Shown here: positions 49,594-60,600 of the stretch, piece after piece | Position numbering within the stretch: the first letter of the stretch is position 1 | Layout of the letters: every line of letters begins with the position of its first letter | Assembly (NCBI RefSeq): GCF_013201725.1 | Contig: NZ_CP053835.1 | Span: 2,356,001-2,420,000 of the forward strand | Reading direction: 5' to 3' | Source of the DNA: Arcobacter defluvii | Lineage (GTDB): Bacteria; Campylobacterota; Campylobacteria; Campylobacterales; Arcobacteraceae | Length of the DNA: 64,000 nucleotides | The notes under the pieces: generated by a model | Told to the model about the DNA's origin: nothing | What the model saw: the letters and a program-made list of their open reading frames with translations, nothing else | The model's database searches: none | Made by a program: the position numbers and the translations under genes

Positions 49594-50678
49594 AAATTTA
49601 AACCTTTATAAACATTTATAGTTTTTTCTAACATCTTTTCCAAAGAAAAATTAGAAGCTATATAATTATATCCATCAAAACTTAGATTTCTCGATTTTAA
49701 GATATTACTAGCTAACTCTTTATCATTTCCAACTTCAAAGAAAAAGCCATTAACATTATCTATAATTATATCTTTTACTCCACCATGATTTGTAGCAACT
49801 ACAGGAGTATTTAGAGCTATTGCTTCAGCAACTGCTCGTCCAAAACTTTCAGGTTTTTTTGATGAACTAACAACTACATCACTTAAAGCATAAATTTCTG
49901 CTATTTTACTTTGGCTTCCAGTAAAAATGATATTATCTTGCAAATTCAACTCTTTTATTAAAATTTTCAAAGAGTTTAAATAATCTTCTTTATCACTTCT
50001 TGTTCCACCAACAATCAAAGCTTTTAATTGAGGAATTTCTTTTTTTACTAAATTTATTGCTTTGATAAAAGTTTCATAATCTTTTAATTGAGTTACTCTT
50101 CCAACACTTGAGATTATAAATTTATCTTTTAAATCATATTCTTCTTTAAATTCATTTATAAAATCTTCATCTAAGTTGGAAGGATTAAAAAGTTCTAAGT
50201 CAATCCCTCTTGGAATTACAGTTATTTTAGATTGTGGTGTTTGATAATTTTTTTGAATATACTCTTTTATACTATTACTTACACATATAACAGCATCTGC
50301 TTTTTGCATAATTGAACTATAAAAACCTACACTATTAAAACCATGAACAGTGCTAACAACTTTTATATTTAATCTTTTATTTGCAAAATAAACAAGCCAA
50401 GCAGGAACACGACTACGTACATGAATAATATCAGGTTTTAGTTCTTTTAAAATTTTTTTTAAACTATTTATTCTTGAAATTGTAGTAAAAATATTTTTAC
50501 TACAAACATCAAACTTTATAAAAGTTCCTCCATCAAGATTTATTTGATTTTCAAGTTTACCACCCAAACTAATAACAAAAGATTCTATTCCTTTTTTAAC
50601 AAATTCGCGGTTTAGTTCAACAACACCTCGTTCAACTCCACCTTCATTTAATTCAGGTAAAACTTGCACTATTTTCAT
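49590..50678 (-). CDS. GT4 glycosyltransferase
   Basis: A 362-residue enzyme with a complete GT4 pattern: ELNEGGVERGVVELNREFVKKG at the start, IIHVRSRVPAW, VSTVHGFNSVGFYSS, VIPRGIDLELFNPS, and the donor loop SSSKKPESFGRAVAEAIALNTPVVATNHGGVKDII. The E-x7-E pair is present (ESFGRAVAE). It likely adds a hexose or HexNAc to the growing core. Three bases separate it from the dehydrogenase gene. Confidence 0.88.
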   Translation of the reverse strand: MKIVQVLPELNEGGVERGVVELNREFVKKGIESFVISLGGKLENQINLDGGTFIKFDVCSKNIFTTISRINSLKKILKELKPDIIHVRSRVPAWLVYFANKRLNIKVVSTVHGFNSVGFYSSIMQKADAVICVSNSIKEYIQKNYQTPQSKITVIPRGIDLELFNPSNLDEDFINEFKEEYDLKDKFIISSVGRVTQLKDYETFIKAINLVKKEIPQLKALIVGGTRSDKEDYLNSLKILIKELNLQDNIIFTGSQSKIAEIYALSDVVVSSSKKPESFGRAVAEAIALNTPVVATNHGGVKDIIIDNVNGFFFEVGNDKELASNILKSRNLSFDGYNYIASNFSLEKMLEKTINVYKGLNL

Positions 50679-50681
50679 AGA

Positions 50682-51950
50682 TTATAATTTCCAAGTAGGA
50701 TTAGGAACTATTCCTTTTACATCAATCACTATTTTTTCACCTTTTATTAGATTATTATATTCCTCTTCAGTTATTGTTTTAAATAGATTATGACCAACAG
50801 CTACAACTATTGCATCATATTTTTTTTCATTTTCAAAAGGATTTTCTACAAAGTTATAATCATAATAACCTTTATCTTTTTCATCAATCCAAGGTTCATA
50901 AACATCTATAATAGCTCCAAAATCTTCCAACTCTTCAATAATATCTACTACTTTTGTATTTCTTATATCAGGACAATTTTCTTTAAAAGTTAATCCCATC
51001 ATTAATACATTTGAATTTTTTATAATTTTTCCAGATTTTATCATCAATTTAATTGTTTTATCTGCAATATATTTTCCCATTGCATTATTTATTTGTCTTG
51101 CACCTAAAATCAAATTTGGTTTATATCCCAACTCTTCAGATTTATAAGTTAAATAATATGGATCAACACCTATACAGTGACCACCAACAAGTCCTGGTTT
51201 AAGTTTTATAAAATTCCATTTAGTTGCAGCTGCTTCTATAACATCATTTGTATCTATATTCATAGTATCAAAAATTAGTGCTAATTCATTTATAAGTGCG
51301 ATATTTACATCTCTTTGTGTATTTTCTATTACTTTTGCAGCTTCTGCCACTTTTATTGAACTTGCTTTATGAGTTCCTGCAACTATTATTGAATTATAAA
51401 GTTCATCTACAACATCAGCTATTTTTGGAGTTGAACCTGAAGTTATTTTAAGTATTTTTGTTACAGTATGTTCTTTATCACCTGGATTTATTCTTTCAGG
51501 GCTATATCCACAATAAAAATCTTGATTAAATTTTAATCCTGAAACATTTTCTAACTGTGGAACACAAACTTCTTCTGTAACTCCAGGATAAACTGTAGAT
51601 TCATAAATTACAATATCATCTCTTTTAAGAACTTTTCCAATTGTTTGGGAAGATTTAATTAAAGGAGTTAAATCAGGTCTATTTGATGAATCAATAGGAG
51701 TTGGAACAGTCACTATATACACATTACAATCTTCTATCTCTTCTATATTTGTTGTATATATCATTCCATTTGAAATTGATTCTTGAACTTCTTCTTTTGT
51801 TAATTCTAAAGTTCTATCATATCCATTACTTAACTCTTCAACTCTAGGTTTATTAATATCAAATCCTACAACTTTATATTTTTTACTAAATGCATGAGCT
51901 AGTGGTAATCCAACATATCCAAGACCGATTATACAAATCTTTTTATTCAA
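50682..51950 (-). CDS. UDP-N-acetylhexosamine 6-dehydrogenase (TviB/WbpO-like)
   Basis: A 422-residue nucleotide-sugar dehydrogenase: ICIIGLGYVGLPLAHAF (NAD loop), TVPTPID, YESTVYPGVTEE, and GLVGGHCIGVDPYYL with the catalytic Cys. The sequence CGYSPERINPGDKEHTV and KVIENTQRDVNIALINEL favours the UDP-GalNAc/GlcNAc dehydrogenases TviB, WbpO and CapL over UDP-glucose dehydrogenase. It oxidises C6 to a uronic acid. The usual partner epimerase (TviC/WbpP) is not in the window. Confidence 0.88.
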   Translation of the reverse strand: MNKKICIIGLGYVGLPLAHAFSKKYKVVGFDINKPRVEELSNGYDRTLELTKEEVQESISNGMIYTTNIEEIEDCNVYIVTVPTPIDSSNRPDLTPLIKSSQTIGKVLKRDDIVIYESTVYPGVTEEVCVPQLENVSGLKFNQDFYCGYSPERINPGDKEHTVTKILKITSGSTPKIADVVDELYNSIIVAGTHKASSIKVAEAAKVIENTQRDVNIALINELALIFDTMNIDTNDVIEAAATKWNFIKLKPGLVGGHCIGVDPYYLTYKSEELGYKPNLILGARQINNAMGKYIADKTIKLMIKSGKIIKNSNVLMMGLTFKENCPDIRNTKVVDIIEELEDFGAIIDVYEPWIDEKDKGYYDYNFVENPFENEKKYDAIVVAVGHNLFKTITEEEYNNLIKGEKIVIDVKGIVPNPTWKL

Positions 51951-51965
51951 TTTATTTTCCTTTTT

Positions 51966-52844
51966 TTAAATCTTTACTTTTTTCAATAACTTTACAAAAT
52001 TTACTTTTTCATCATCCATATCTTCAATAATATTTACCAAACGATGAAATTTTGTATTCTCTTTTTTTGAATCTAAATCTATAATATTAATTTTAGCATC
52101 TGTGTTTGCTCTTACTTCACTTAACATTGAAGTTGAATCAGTTGTAATAAAAAATTCATCACAAACAGCTATAAAATCTCCAATAGGATTGATTTTTGGT
52201 TCTTTTGAATAAATAAGTTTATAATCAAAATCATATTTATTTATTAAATTTTCAATTTCTTTTGAAGTTCTTCTTGAAGTTGTTATATATTTTAAATACT
52301 CAGGATAATTCTCAAAAATAAAATCTAATTCATCTTTTATTAATTCATATTCCATTGTAAAAACATCATTATCTCCTCCAATTATAATTGCAAGTGATTT
52401 TTTATCTTTAACTTTTTTTACATAACCTTTTGCTTTAGGAAATGATAAATTTAAAGGAAGAGTTAGAATATTATCTTGTCGTATTGGATTATCATGCTCT
52501 TGTGCGATTATATAATAAAAATTTTTGAATTTATATGATTTTGGAAGCATTAAAGCTATTGATTTTTTATTATACTTTTGAGCAATAAATTTATTAAAAT
52601 AATAAGTTCCTGAACCTGTACTAATTATTGCATCATAAAAATCAAAATAATATTTTTTATAATCTTCAAATAAAGCATCAGTAAAAAAATCAAATTTATC
52701 AAAAAGATAAGATAGCAATTTATGAAATTTTGATTTAAATTTTACTTCTAAAATATCATAACTTACATCTTTTATTTTGCAAAAAGCTATTGATTGATTT
52801 AAGTGTCCTGGTTTGCCATCACTTATTATTAGAATTCTTTTCAT
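51966..52844 (-). CDS. ELM1-family protein (predicted GT-B fold)
   Basis: From ATG 52844 the product has 292 residues. MKRILIISDGKPGHLNQSIAF is the ELM1 (PF06258) opening, then STGSGTYYFNKFIAQKYNKKSIALMLP, SLAIIIGGDNDVFTMEYE, and FFITTDSTSMLSEVRA. The family is named after mitochondrial fission proteins but is thought to be glycosyltransferase-like; in bacteria it sits in envelope gene clusters. The start has GAGAG upstream and overlaps the lpxL-type gene by 26 bases. A 21-codon longer frame exists with no ribosome site. Confidence 0.78.
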   Translation of the reverse strand: MKRILIISDGKPGHLNQSIAFCKIKDVSYDILEVKFKSKFHKLLSYLFDKFDFFTDALFEDYKKYYFDFYDAIISTGSGTYYFNKFIAQKYNKKSIALMLPKSYKFKNFYYIIAQEHDNPIRQDNILTLPLNLSFPKAKGYVKKVKDKKSLAIIIGGDNDVFTMEYELIKDELDFIFENYPEYLKYITTSRRTSKEIENLINKYDFDYKLIYSKEPKINPIGDFIAVCDEFFITTDSTSMLSEVRANTDAKINIIDLDSKKENTKFHRLVNIIEDMDDEKVNFVKLLKKVKI

Positions 52845-53730
52845 ATATCTCTCTATAATGACTTTTAAATCTTTTATGTGGCCAAAACCACTGTTTTTTA
52901 TCTTCATAAATTATAGCAGATATTGCATTAGCTTCTAATTGTGAAATTTTTTTTAGGTCTTCTTTTTCATTCTCAGTTTTTATAGGAATAATTGGTTCAT
53001 AAATTTTAATTTTATAAGTATAATTTTCTTGATTAAAAATAGCAAGAGGAACAATATACGCATCAAACTTTCTAGCTAAATTTGCACTAGAAGATGATTG
53101 ATACGCTTTTTTTCCTAAAAACTCAACTTCTTCACCATCTCTTGCATTTATATTTTGATCAATTATTAAAGATACTGCTTCTTTTTTTAGCATTGCTTTT
53201 ACAAGCTTTTTTAAAGCTCCATCTTTAAAAACTATTTTACTTCCAGATGCTTCTCTTGCTTTTACAATAAATTCATCTATTTCACTAAAATTTGACTCTC
53301 TGGCTACTTGATGTAAAGGTATTATAAATTTATTTATATAACAACTTAACATTTCCATATTCCCAAAATGAGCAGAAATTAAAATAATTGGTTTATTCTC
53401 TTTTTTTAGATTTAAAAGTATCTCTTCATTTTCTATTTTAACTGTTCTTTTTAATTCATCATCAGTAACATCTAAATTTTCTATTAAAGATTGAACCCAT
53501 AAAACCATATTAAAATATGAATATTTTTGAATACTTTTTATTTCATCATTAGATAAAGAATTATTAAAAACAAAATTTAAATTTGTTTTTATAATCTTAT
53601 TTGTATTTTTTGCGAATAAATAACCACAATATGCTACAAATCTAAAAAATGATCTTCTTACTGATTGCGGTAATTTTCTTAAAATAAAAACTACAAATAA
53701 AAAAATTTTATATACTATTTTTTTCATCAT
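52819..53730 (-). CDS. lipid A acyltransferase (LpxL/HtrB-like)
   Basis: A 303-residue lysophospholipid acyltransferase-like enzyme with one N-terminal membrane helix (5-20). The catalytic H-x4-E is His121-Glu126 in SAHFGNMEML, followed by RESNFSEIDEFI and SLIIDQNINARDGEEVEFLGKKAYQSSSSANLARK. It adds a secondary acyl chain to lipid A using acyl-ACP at the inner membrane. The length and motifs suit LpxL/LpxM, but the exact chain is unknown. Overlaps the ppx gene by 4 bases. Confidence 0.88.
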   Translation of the reverse strand: MMKKIVYKIFLFVVFILRKLPQSVRRSFFRFVAYCGYLFAKNTNKIIKTNLNFVFNNSLSNDEIKSIQKYSYFNMVLWVQSLIENLDVTDDELKRTVKIENEEILLNLKKENKPIILISAHFGNMEMLSCYINKFIIPLHQVARESNFSEIDEFIVKAREASGSKIVFKDGALKKLVKAMLKKEAVSLIIDQNINARDGEEVEFLGKKAYQSSSSANLARKFDAYIVPLAIFNQENYTYKIKIYEPIIPIKTENEKEDLKKISQLEANAISAIIYEDKKQWFWPHKRFKSHYREIYEKNSNNK

Positions 53731-55195
53731 AAAATCTTTATTTTTAAATCTTCCGGTGTTTCTAATTTATCAATGTTTGATTCAATTAAAAATGATTTAT
53801 TTGATAAATTAATTTCTAAAAAATCTTCATTTAAAATATATTCAACTTTTGGTCTAGAAAAATCTTGATTAACTGCAATATTCAATGAAATCATAAAAGA
53901 CATCCATTGCATTACTCTAAGACTAGGTAAAAGTTCTTCATATTCTAAAATATCATTTTTTGTTGGAAGTGATTTTTTTGAAAATTTTATTGTATGAGCT
54001 ACAATCATTCTTGATGTATGTAAAAAATCATAATTTAAACCATTTAAAATAAAATCAAATGCATTATCATTTGATTTATAAAAATTCAAAGTTGAGCCAA
54101 TAGAATGAAGTTTAGATGCAATTACAAGTAAACTTCTACTTTTACTATCTAAATTATGTAAAGGTTTCAAAATATCAAATATTTTTTTTGCATTATTACC
54201 CAAATATGCACTTTGTTTTTCATCAATTTGAAATCTATCAAGCAAACTTCTAACACTAACATTAAAATTTTCAGGGAACTTATGGTTTGAATTTCTAAGT
54301 AAATCGGTTAAATAAACACCTTCTCGAACCCCAACTCCTGAAGTTACAACTTGTTTTATTTTAAGCTCATCTAAAATTGTTTTAAAAATAAAAGCACCCT
54401 CTTTTATAGTATCAAATCTATCTTTTTTTACTCCAAAAGATTTTAAATCATCATTATCTTTTGCTCTAGAAATTCTGTCAAATAAAATTATTTCATTTTC
54501 AACATTATAAGTAAATCCATGAAGAACATCTAAAGGATATTGATTTTTTGCCATTACTATTTTTGATAAAGCTCTAATACTCCCACCAATTCCCACAACT
54601 TTTTGAGGGATTTCTATATTTAATTCAAAAATCTTTTTTAAATTATCTAATATATATTTTTTCGCACCTTCAATATTATTTTTATTAAAATAAAGTTCTT
54701 TTATTCTAACTGTTCCAATATTTAAAGATATAGATTTTTCTATTTTTCCAGCATTTACAAAAGCAAATTCTGTAGAACCACCACCAATATCCACAGTCAC
54801 AAAAGTATCATCATGTAATAAATTTGAAGCTGCAACTCCACCAAAATATGCCTCTTTTTCTCCATCAATTACTTTTATATTTAAGCCTAAATCATTTTTT
54901 ATTCTATTTATAAAAACTTTTGAATTTGGTGCATCTCTTAAAGCTGATGTTGCTACACATATAATTTTTCTTGATTTTAATGCATTTGATATATTTAAAA
55001 AAGATTTTAAGGATTCATAAGCTCTTTGCATGGGTATATCTTGAAGATTACCATCATTTTCATAACAACCTTCAGATATTTTCACCCTACTTTTAGTCTC
55101 ATTTATTAAACTAAATGCAAATCTGCTACTTTTTTGTAATACAACCATTCTCATTGAATTGGAACCAATGTCAATGATTGTCGTTACTTTAGACA

Positions 55196-55196
<1 letters not shown>
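53727..55196 (-). CDS. Ppx/GppA-family phosphatase
   Basis: A 489-residue exopolyphosphatase or pppGpp phosphatase. VTTIIDIGSNSMRMVVL, then VATSALRDAPNSKVFINR, FVTVDIGGGSTEFAF, VVGIGGSIRALSKIV and SGVGVREGVYL form the ASKHA phosphate-binding loops. The C-terminal HD-like region has LVIASKLHSIG and ARMIVAHTI-like (TSRMIVAHTI). It hydrolyses polyphosphate or the guanosine pentaphosphate alarmone. Its ATG overlaps the ferredoxin stop by 1 base. Confidence 0.92.
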
Positions 55197-55471
<275 letters not shown>

Positions 55472-55493
55472 TTAATTGTCTTGGAGTTATAAC

Positions 55494-56249
55494 CTAAAAT
55501 TGATTAATAATTTCTTTAAGTAAGTCATATTTTTCTTTATTTTTTGTTATAAATAAATATTCATTTGACCTATAAATATATAAATCTTTACAAATATATA
55601 AAGCTGCCGCAATATCAAATTCTCTTATATTGCCACCATATAATACAAATTCATAATCAATTGCACTGCATAAACTAAGAGCAACTGCACCTAAAGTTCT
55701 AAATTTGATATGTAGTAAACTTAATTTATCACAAATTTTTGGATATGTATAAGCTCTTTCAAAAATTGCAAGTTTTGTTTTTACAACTTTAATTTTATCT
55801 TTATAGTCCATTGTAATTAATGAAAAATATTTCTTTTCTTCATCAAATACTCTATAAGTCATGATTCCTGAAACTAAATTTGTTACAAAACCAGCAACTA
55901 TTTCTTCATTATATTTTAATGCTACAGATGTACCATAATATGGTAAATCAGAATAAAAATTATTACTCCCATCCAAAGGATCTATTACTAGAGTATAATC
56001 TTTATTAGTTGTTAATAATCCACATTCTTCTGAATAAATATTTCCAAATTTATCTAAATACTTAATAAATATTTTTTCAGCAATTAAATCCATTTTTAAA
56101 GAATCATCTCCGCCAAATCCAACACTATTTGTGTAGGAATAATCATTTAAAGATAGATTTTCATTTATATATGTATATATTTCTTTATTAGCTAATTTTA
56201 CAGCCTCTATAAAATCTCTTTTATGAAAGGCTGTATTATTTTTATTCAT
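55494..56249 (-). CDS. inositol monophosphatase-family protein
   Basis: A 251-residue metal phosphatase-like protein. SEECG (73-77) is the metal Glu pair, IDPLDGSNNF (89-98) is the D-x-L-D-G-T/S-x-N-F signature, and EFDIAAALYI corresponds to WDxAAG with Phe in place of Trp. The family dephosphorylates inositol phosphate, PAP or fructose bisphosphate. The substrate is not predictable. It is next to gltD with a 2-base gap. Confidence 0.85.
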   Translation of the reverse strand: MNKNNTAFHKRDFIEAVKLANKEIYTYINENLSLNDYSYTNSVGFGGDDSLKMDLIAEKIFIKYLDKFGNIYSEECGLLTTNKDYTLVIDPLDGSNNFYSDLPYYGTSVALKYNEEIVAGFVTNLVSGIMTYRVFDEEKKYFSLITMDYKDKIKVVKTKLAIFERAYTYPKICDKLSLLHIKFRTLGAVALSLCSAIDYEFVLYGGNIREFDIAAALYICKDLYIYRSNEYLFITKNKEKYDLLKEIINQF

Positions 56250-56251
56250 TT

Positions 56252-57628
56252 TTACAATAAATCTTTTATTATTGCTTTTGCTGCTTCTCTTCCATCAACA
56301 GCTGCAGTTACAGCTAAATGAGCACCTCTTCTGCAATCCCCACCTGCATAAACTTTTTTATTTGAAGTTTTGTAATCTGAATTAATTACAATTCCACCCC
56401 AAGAATTTGTTTCAACATTTAGTTCTTTTAAAAATGCAGGAACTTCAGGAGAGAAACCAAGTGCTAAAATCACAACATCTGCCTCTTCTAAATATTCAGT
56501 TCCTTCACTAATAACTACTTTTTGTCTTCCGCTTGCATCGGGTTCACTCATTGAAGTTTCAAGTAATTCAACTGCAACTGCTAAATTATTTTCAACTTTT
56601 ATAGATTTTGGAGCAACATTAAATACAAATTCAACACCTTCTTCTTTTGAATTTACAACTTCTTTTTTAGATCCAGGCATATTTTTTTCATCTCTTCTGT
56701 AAAGACATTTTACAGTTTCAGCACCTTCTCTAACAGATGTTCTAACACAATCCATAGCTGTATCTCCACCACCAATAACTACAACATTTTTATCTTTAAC
56801 ATCAATATAATTTATATTTTTGTTTCCAAGATTTCTTTTTTGAATCCCTGTTAAAAAATCAATCGCAAAGTATACATTTGATGCATTCTCACCATCAACT
56901 CTTACTTTATTACTTGAAGTTGCACCAATAGCTAAATAAATTGCATCAAACTCTTTTTCTAAATCTGATATTGATTTATCTTTTCCTATTTCACAATTAG
57001 TATGAAGTTTCATTCCTGCTTCAAGTAACCAGTTAATTCTTCTATCAACAGTTGTTTTATCTAGCTTAAATCCTGGGATTCCATACATTAAAAGTCCACC
57101 AGCTCTATCTGCTCTTTCAAACATTTCAACATCAAATCCACGTCTAAGAAGAAATGTTGCAGCTGAAATTCCAGATGGTCCAGAACCAATAATCGCAACT
57201 CGTTTATTATTTTTTTTAGTAGTAAATTGAGGTTTCAATCCATTTTCAAAAGCATTTTCTGAAATATATGTTTCAATTGCTCCAATAGAAATTGCTCCAT
57301 GACCTGTATTTAAAGAACATGCACCTTCACAAAGTACATCTTGTGGACAAATTCTTCCTAAGATTTCAGGAAAAGGAGATGTTTCATTTGATAAAGCAAA
57401 AGCCAAATCTGGATTTTTTGTTGCTGTTTGTTTTAACCATGCTGGAATATAATTTCCTAATGGACATCCTGTATGACAATATGGATCACCACATTGCATA
57501 CATCTATCTGCTTGTTCTGTTGCTCTTTGTTTTGTAAATACTTGATATACTTCATCAAAATCTTTTAATCTTTGAAGAACATCTCTTTTTTCTGGATTTA
57601 CTCTTTCAAATTTTGTAAAATTTAACAT
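56252..57628 (-). CDS. gltD: glutamate synthase small subunit
   Basis: A 458-residue FAD/NADPH subunit. The N-terminus has cluster cysteines CMQCGDPYC (43-51) and Cys55, and a second set ICPQDVLCEGAC. Two Rossmann folds follow: VAIIGSGPSGISAATFLLRRG for FAD and VVVIGGGDTAMDCVRTS for NADPH. It passes electrons to GltB for glutamate synthesis. It starts 5 bases after the gltB stop and is shorter by about ten residues than E. coli GltD. Confidence 0.95.
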   Translation of the reverse strand: MLNFTKFERVNPEKRDVLQRLKDFDEVYQVFTKQRATEQADRCMQCGDPYCHTGCPLGNYIPAWLKQTATKNPDLAFALSNETSPFPEILGRICPQDVLCEGACSLNTGHGAISIGAIETYISENAFENGLKPQFTTKKNNKRVAIIGSGPSGISAATFLLRRGFDVEMFERADRAGGLLMYGIPGFKLDKTTVDRRINWLLEAGMKLHTNCEIGKDKSISDLEKEFDAIYLAIGATSSNKVRVDGENASNVYFAIDFLTGIQKRNLGNKNINYIDVKDKNVVVIGGGDTAMDCVRTSVREGAETVKCLYRRDEKNMPGSKKEVVNSKEEGVEFVFNVAPKSIKVENNLAVAVELLETSMSEPDASGRQKVVISEGTEYLEEADVVILALGFSPEVPAFLKELNVETNSWGGIVINSDYKTSNKKVYAGGDCRRGAHLAVTAAVDGREAAKAIIKDLL

Positions 57629-57633
57629 TTTTC

Positions 57634-60600
57634 TTAATCTCCCTTGTCCGGATCCAGTGGTAGCACTGTCATATTTTTTGGTTTTACCATCCAGAAATTT
57701 CTAATTTCAGCTCTAAAATTTTGTAATATATGTTCAGCTATTTCACTTTGTGTTTCGTGTAAATAATCTAATAATAATCTTTTTAAATATAATCTTTCTC
57801 TTTCAGTATCATCTGTATCAACTCTAACTGGTTCAATTAATTCTTGATTCATTTTATCAACAAAAGTTTTTTCTGGATCATAAACAAATGCTAAACCACC
57901 TGTCATACCTGCTCCAAAATTAATTCCAGTGTTACCTAAAATTACAGCTATTCCACCTGTCATATATTCACATGGATTATCACCTGTTCCTTCTACAACA
58001 GTTATACATCCAGAATTTCTAACTGCAAATCTTTCACCCACAGCTGCTCTAATATATAATTTACCACCTGTTGCTCCATATAAACAAGTATTACCTGCAC
58101 CTGCAAATTTTGGACCTTGATGAGCTGGATTAATGATGATTTTACCACCATTCATACCTTTTCCAACATAATCATTTGCTGCACCATCAAGATATAAGTT
58201 CATACCTTTTGATAAAAATGCTCCAAATGATTGACCTGCAATTCCTTTTAAATTAATATTTATAGAATTTTCAGGTAAACCTTTATCTCCATAAAATCTT
58301 GCAATTTCTCCTGATATTAAAGCACCAAATGATCTATTTAAATTTGAAATATCTGCATTTACTTTTACAGGTGAACTTGGATTTTCGATTGTTCTATGAA
58401 CTTTTTTTAATAATTCTTTTTCAAATTTATTATCATCAAAAGGAGCATTAGTCTCTTTTTGACAAGTATCAATTCCTTCCACTCTTCTTAAAATATTTTG
58501 AAAATCAAATTTTTGTGCAAATTTATCATCAATAACTTTTAATAAATCAGATCTTCCAACAATCTCTTCAATCGTTTTATAACCTAAACTTGCAAGAATA
58601 TTTCTAACATCTTCAGCGATAAATGTAAAGTAAGAAATTAGTCTTTCAACTGTTCCTGTAAAATAATCTCTTAAAGTTTCATCTTGTGTTGCAACTCCAA
58701 CTGAGCATTTATTTGTATGACAAATTCTTAAAATTTTACATCCAAGTAGTGTTAAAGATGCTGTTCCAAATGCGTAAGATTCAGCACCTAACATTGCAGC
58801 TTTAACAACATCAAGACCTGTTTTCAATCCACCATCTGTTTGAACATGAACAAACTCTCTTAAATGATTTGCTTTTAAAGCATTATGAGCTTCAGAAAGC
58901 CCCATTTCCCATGGATTTCCTGCATGTTTAATTGATGTTAAAGGAGCAGCTCCTGTTCCACCATCTCCACCTGAAATAATAATCTTATCAGCATAAGCTT
59001 TTGCAACTCCTGCTGCAATTGTTCCAACACCAATTGAAGATACAAGTTTTACTGTGATTTTAGCTAATGGATTAATTTGTTTTAAGTCAAAAATTAATTG
59101 AGCTAAATCTTCAATTGAATAAATATCATGGTGTGGTGGTGGTGAAATTAAAGTAACACCTGGAACTGTATGTCTTAATGTAGCAATAAGACCCGTTACT
59201 TTATGTCCTGGTAATTGTCCACCCTCACCTGGTTTTGCACCTTGTGCAACTTTAATTTGTAACTCTTCAGCACTTCTTAAATATGCAGGTGTTACCCCAA
59301 ATCTTCCTGATGCAACTTGTTTGATTTTAGAATTTCTAATAGTCCCAAATCTTTTTGCATCTTCTCCACCCTCACCTGAATTTGACATACCACCAATAGT
59401 ATTCATAGCAGTTGCCATTGCTTCATGAGCCTCTGGAGAAATTGAACCTAATGACATAGCAGCAGTTGCAAATCTTTTGAAAATAGTTTCTTTTGATTCA
59501 ACTTCACTAATATCTATAGGTTTTCTATCTGAATTAAATTCTAAAAAGTCTCTAATAAATTTTTTATCTCTATTAGCAACTAACTCTCTTAATCCTTCAA
59601 AATCAGTAATATCTTCTTTTGAAGAAGCATGTTTATTGTGCATAGCTTTTGTTGTAGCTGGACCATAATCATGATATTCACCACCATTTGAATATTTATA
59701 AAATCCACCTAAATCAAGAGGGAAAATAGAATGTTCTTCTTTAAATGCATTATGGTGAGATTTATTAATTCTTTCTTCAATATCAGCAAATGTTAAACCT
59801 GATAATTCACTATGAGCACCAGTAAAACAGCTATTAATAATTTCATCATCTAAACCAACAATATCAAATAAACCAGAATTTCTATATGATGCAATTGTAC
59901 AAATACCCATTTTTGACATAATTTTCAAGATACCTGCATTTACAGATTTTTGAGTATTTTTTAAATATTTTTGCATTTCATATTTAGTTGGTTTCTCTCT
60001 TTGGAAAAAAGCAACTGTTGATGCATACATCATATATGGATAGATTGCTGTACATCCAAAAGCAATTAATACAGCTGCCATATGAGGATCATAAACTTCT
60101 CCTGTAATAGTTACAAGTGAAACATTATGTCTAATCCCTTCTTTTAATAATTTTTGATTTAAAAAACCAACTGCCATTGCTGCAGGAATAATTTTTTCAT
60201 TATCATTTACAGCTCTATCATCTAGAATCACAACAGCAACACCATCTTCTCTAACTGCTTTTACAACATATGTAGCTAAAGTTTCTAAAGATTCTTTTAA
60301 ATTTGATTTAAAGCTTGTTGAGAAAACTCTATTTTTATAATATGCATCATATCTTGGAGATTTTTCATCACCAAAAGAATATAAAACATCATATTTTTCT
60401 TTCATTAAAATAGGACTTGTTACTTTTAATCTTCTAGCATATTCTGGTTTTTCATCTAAAACATTGTGAACTCTACCAAATCCAGTTTCCAAAGACATAA
60501 CTACTTTTTCTCTATATGGATCAATTGGTGGATTTGTAACTTGTGCAAATTTTTGTCTAAAAAAATCTGTAAAATTTCTATTTACTTTCGAAAAACAGGC

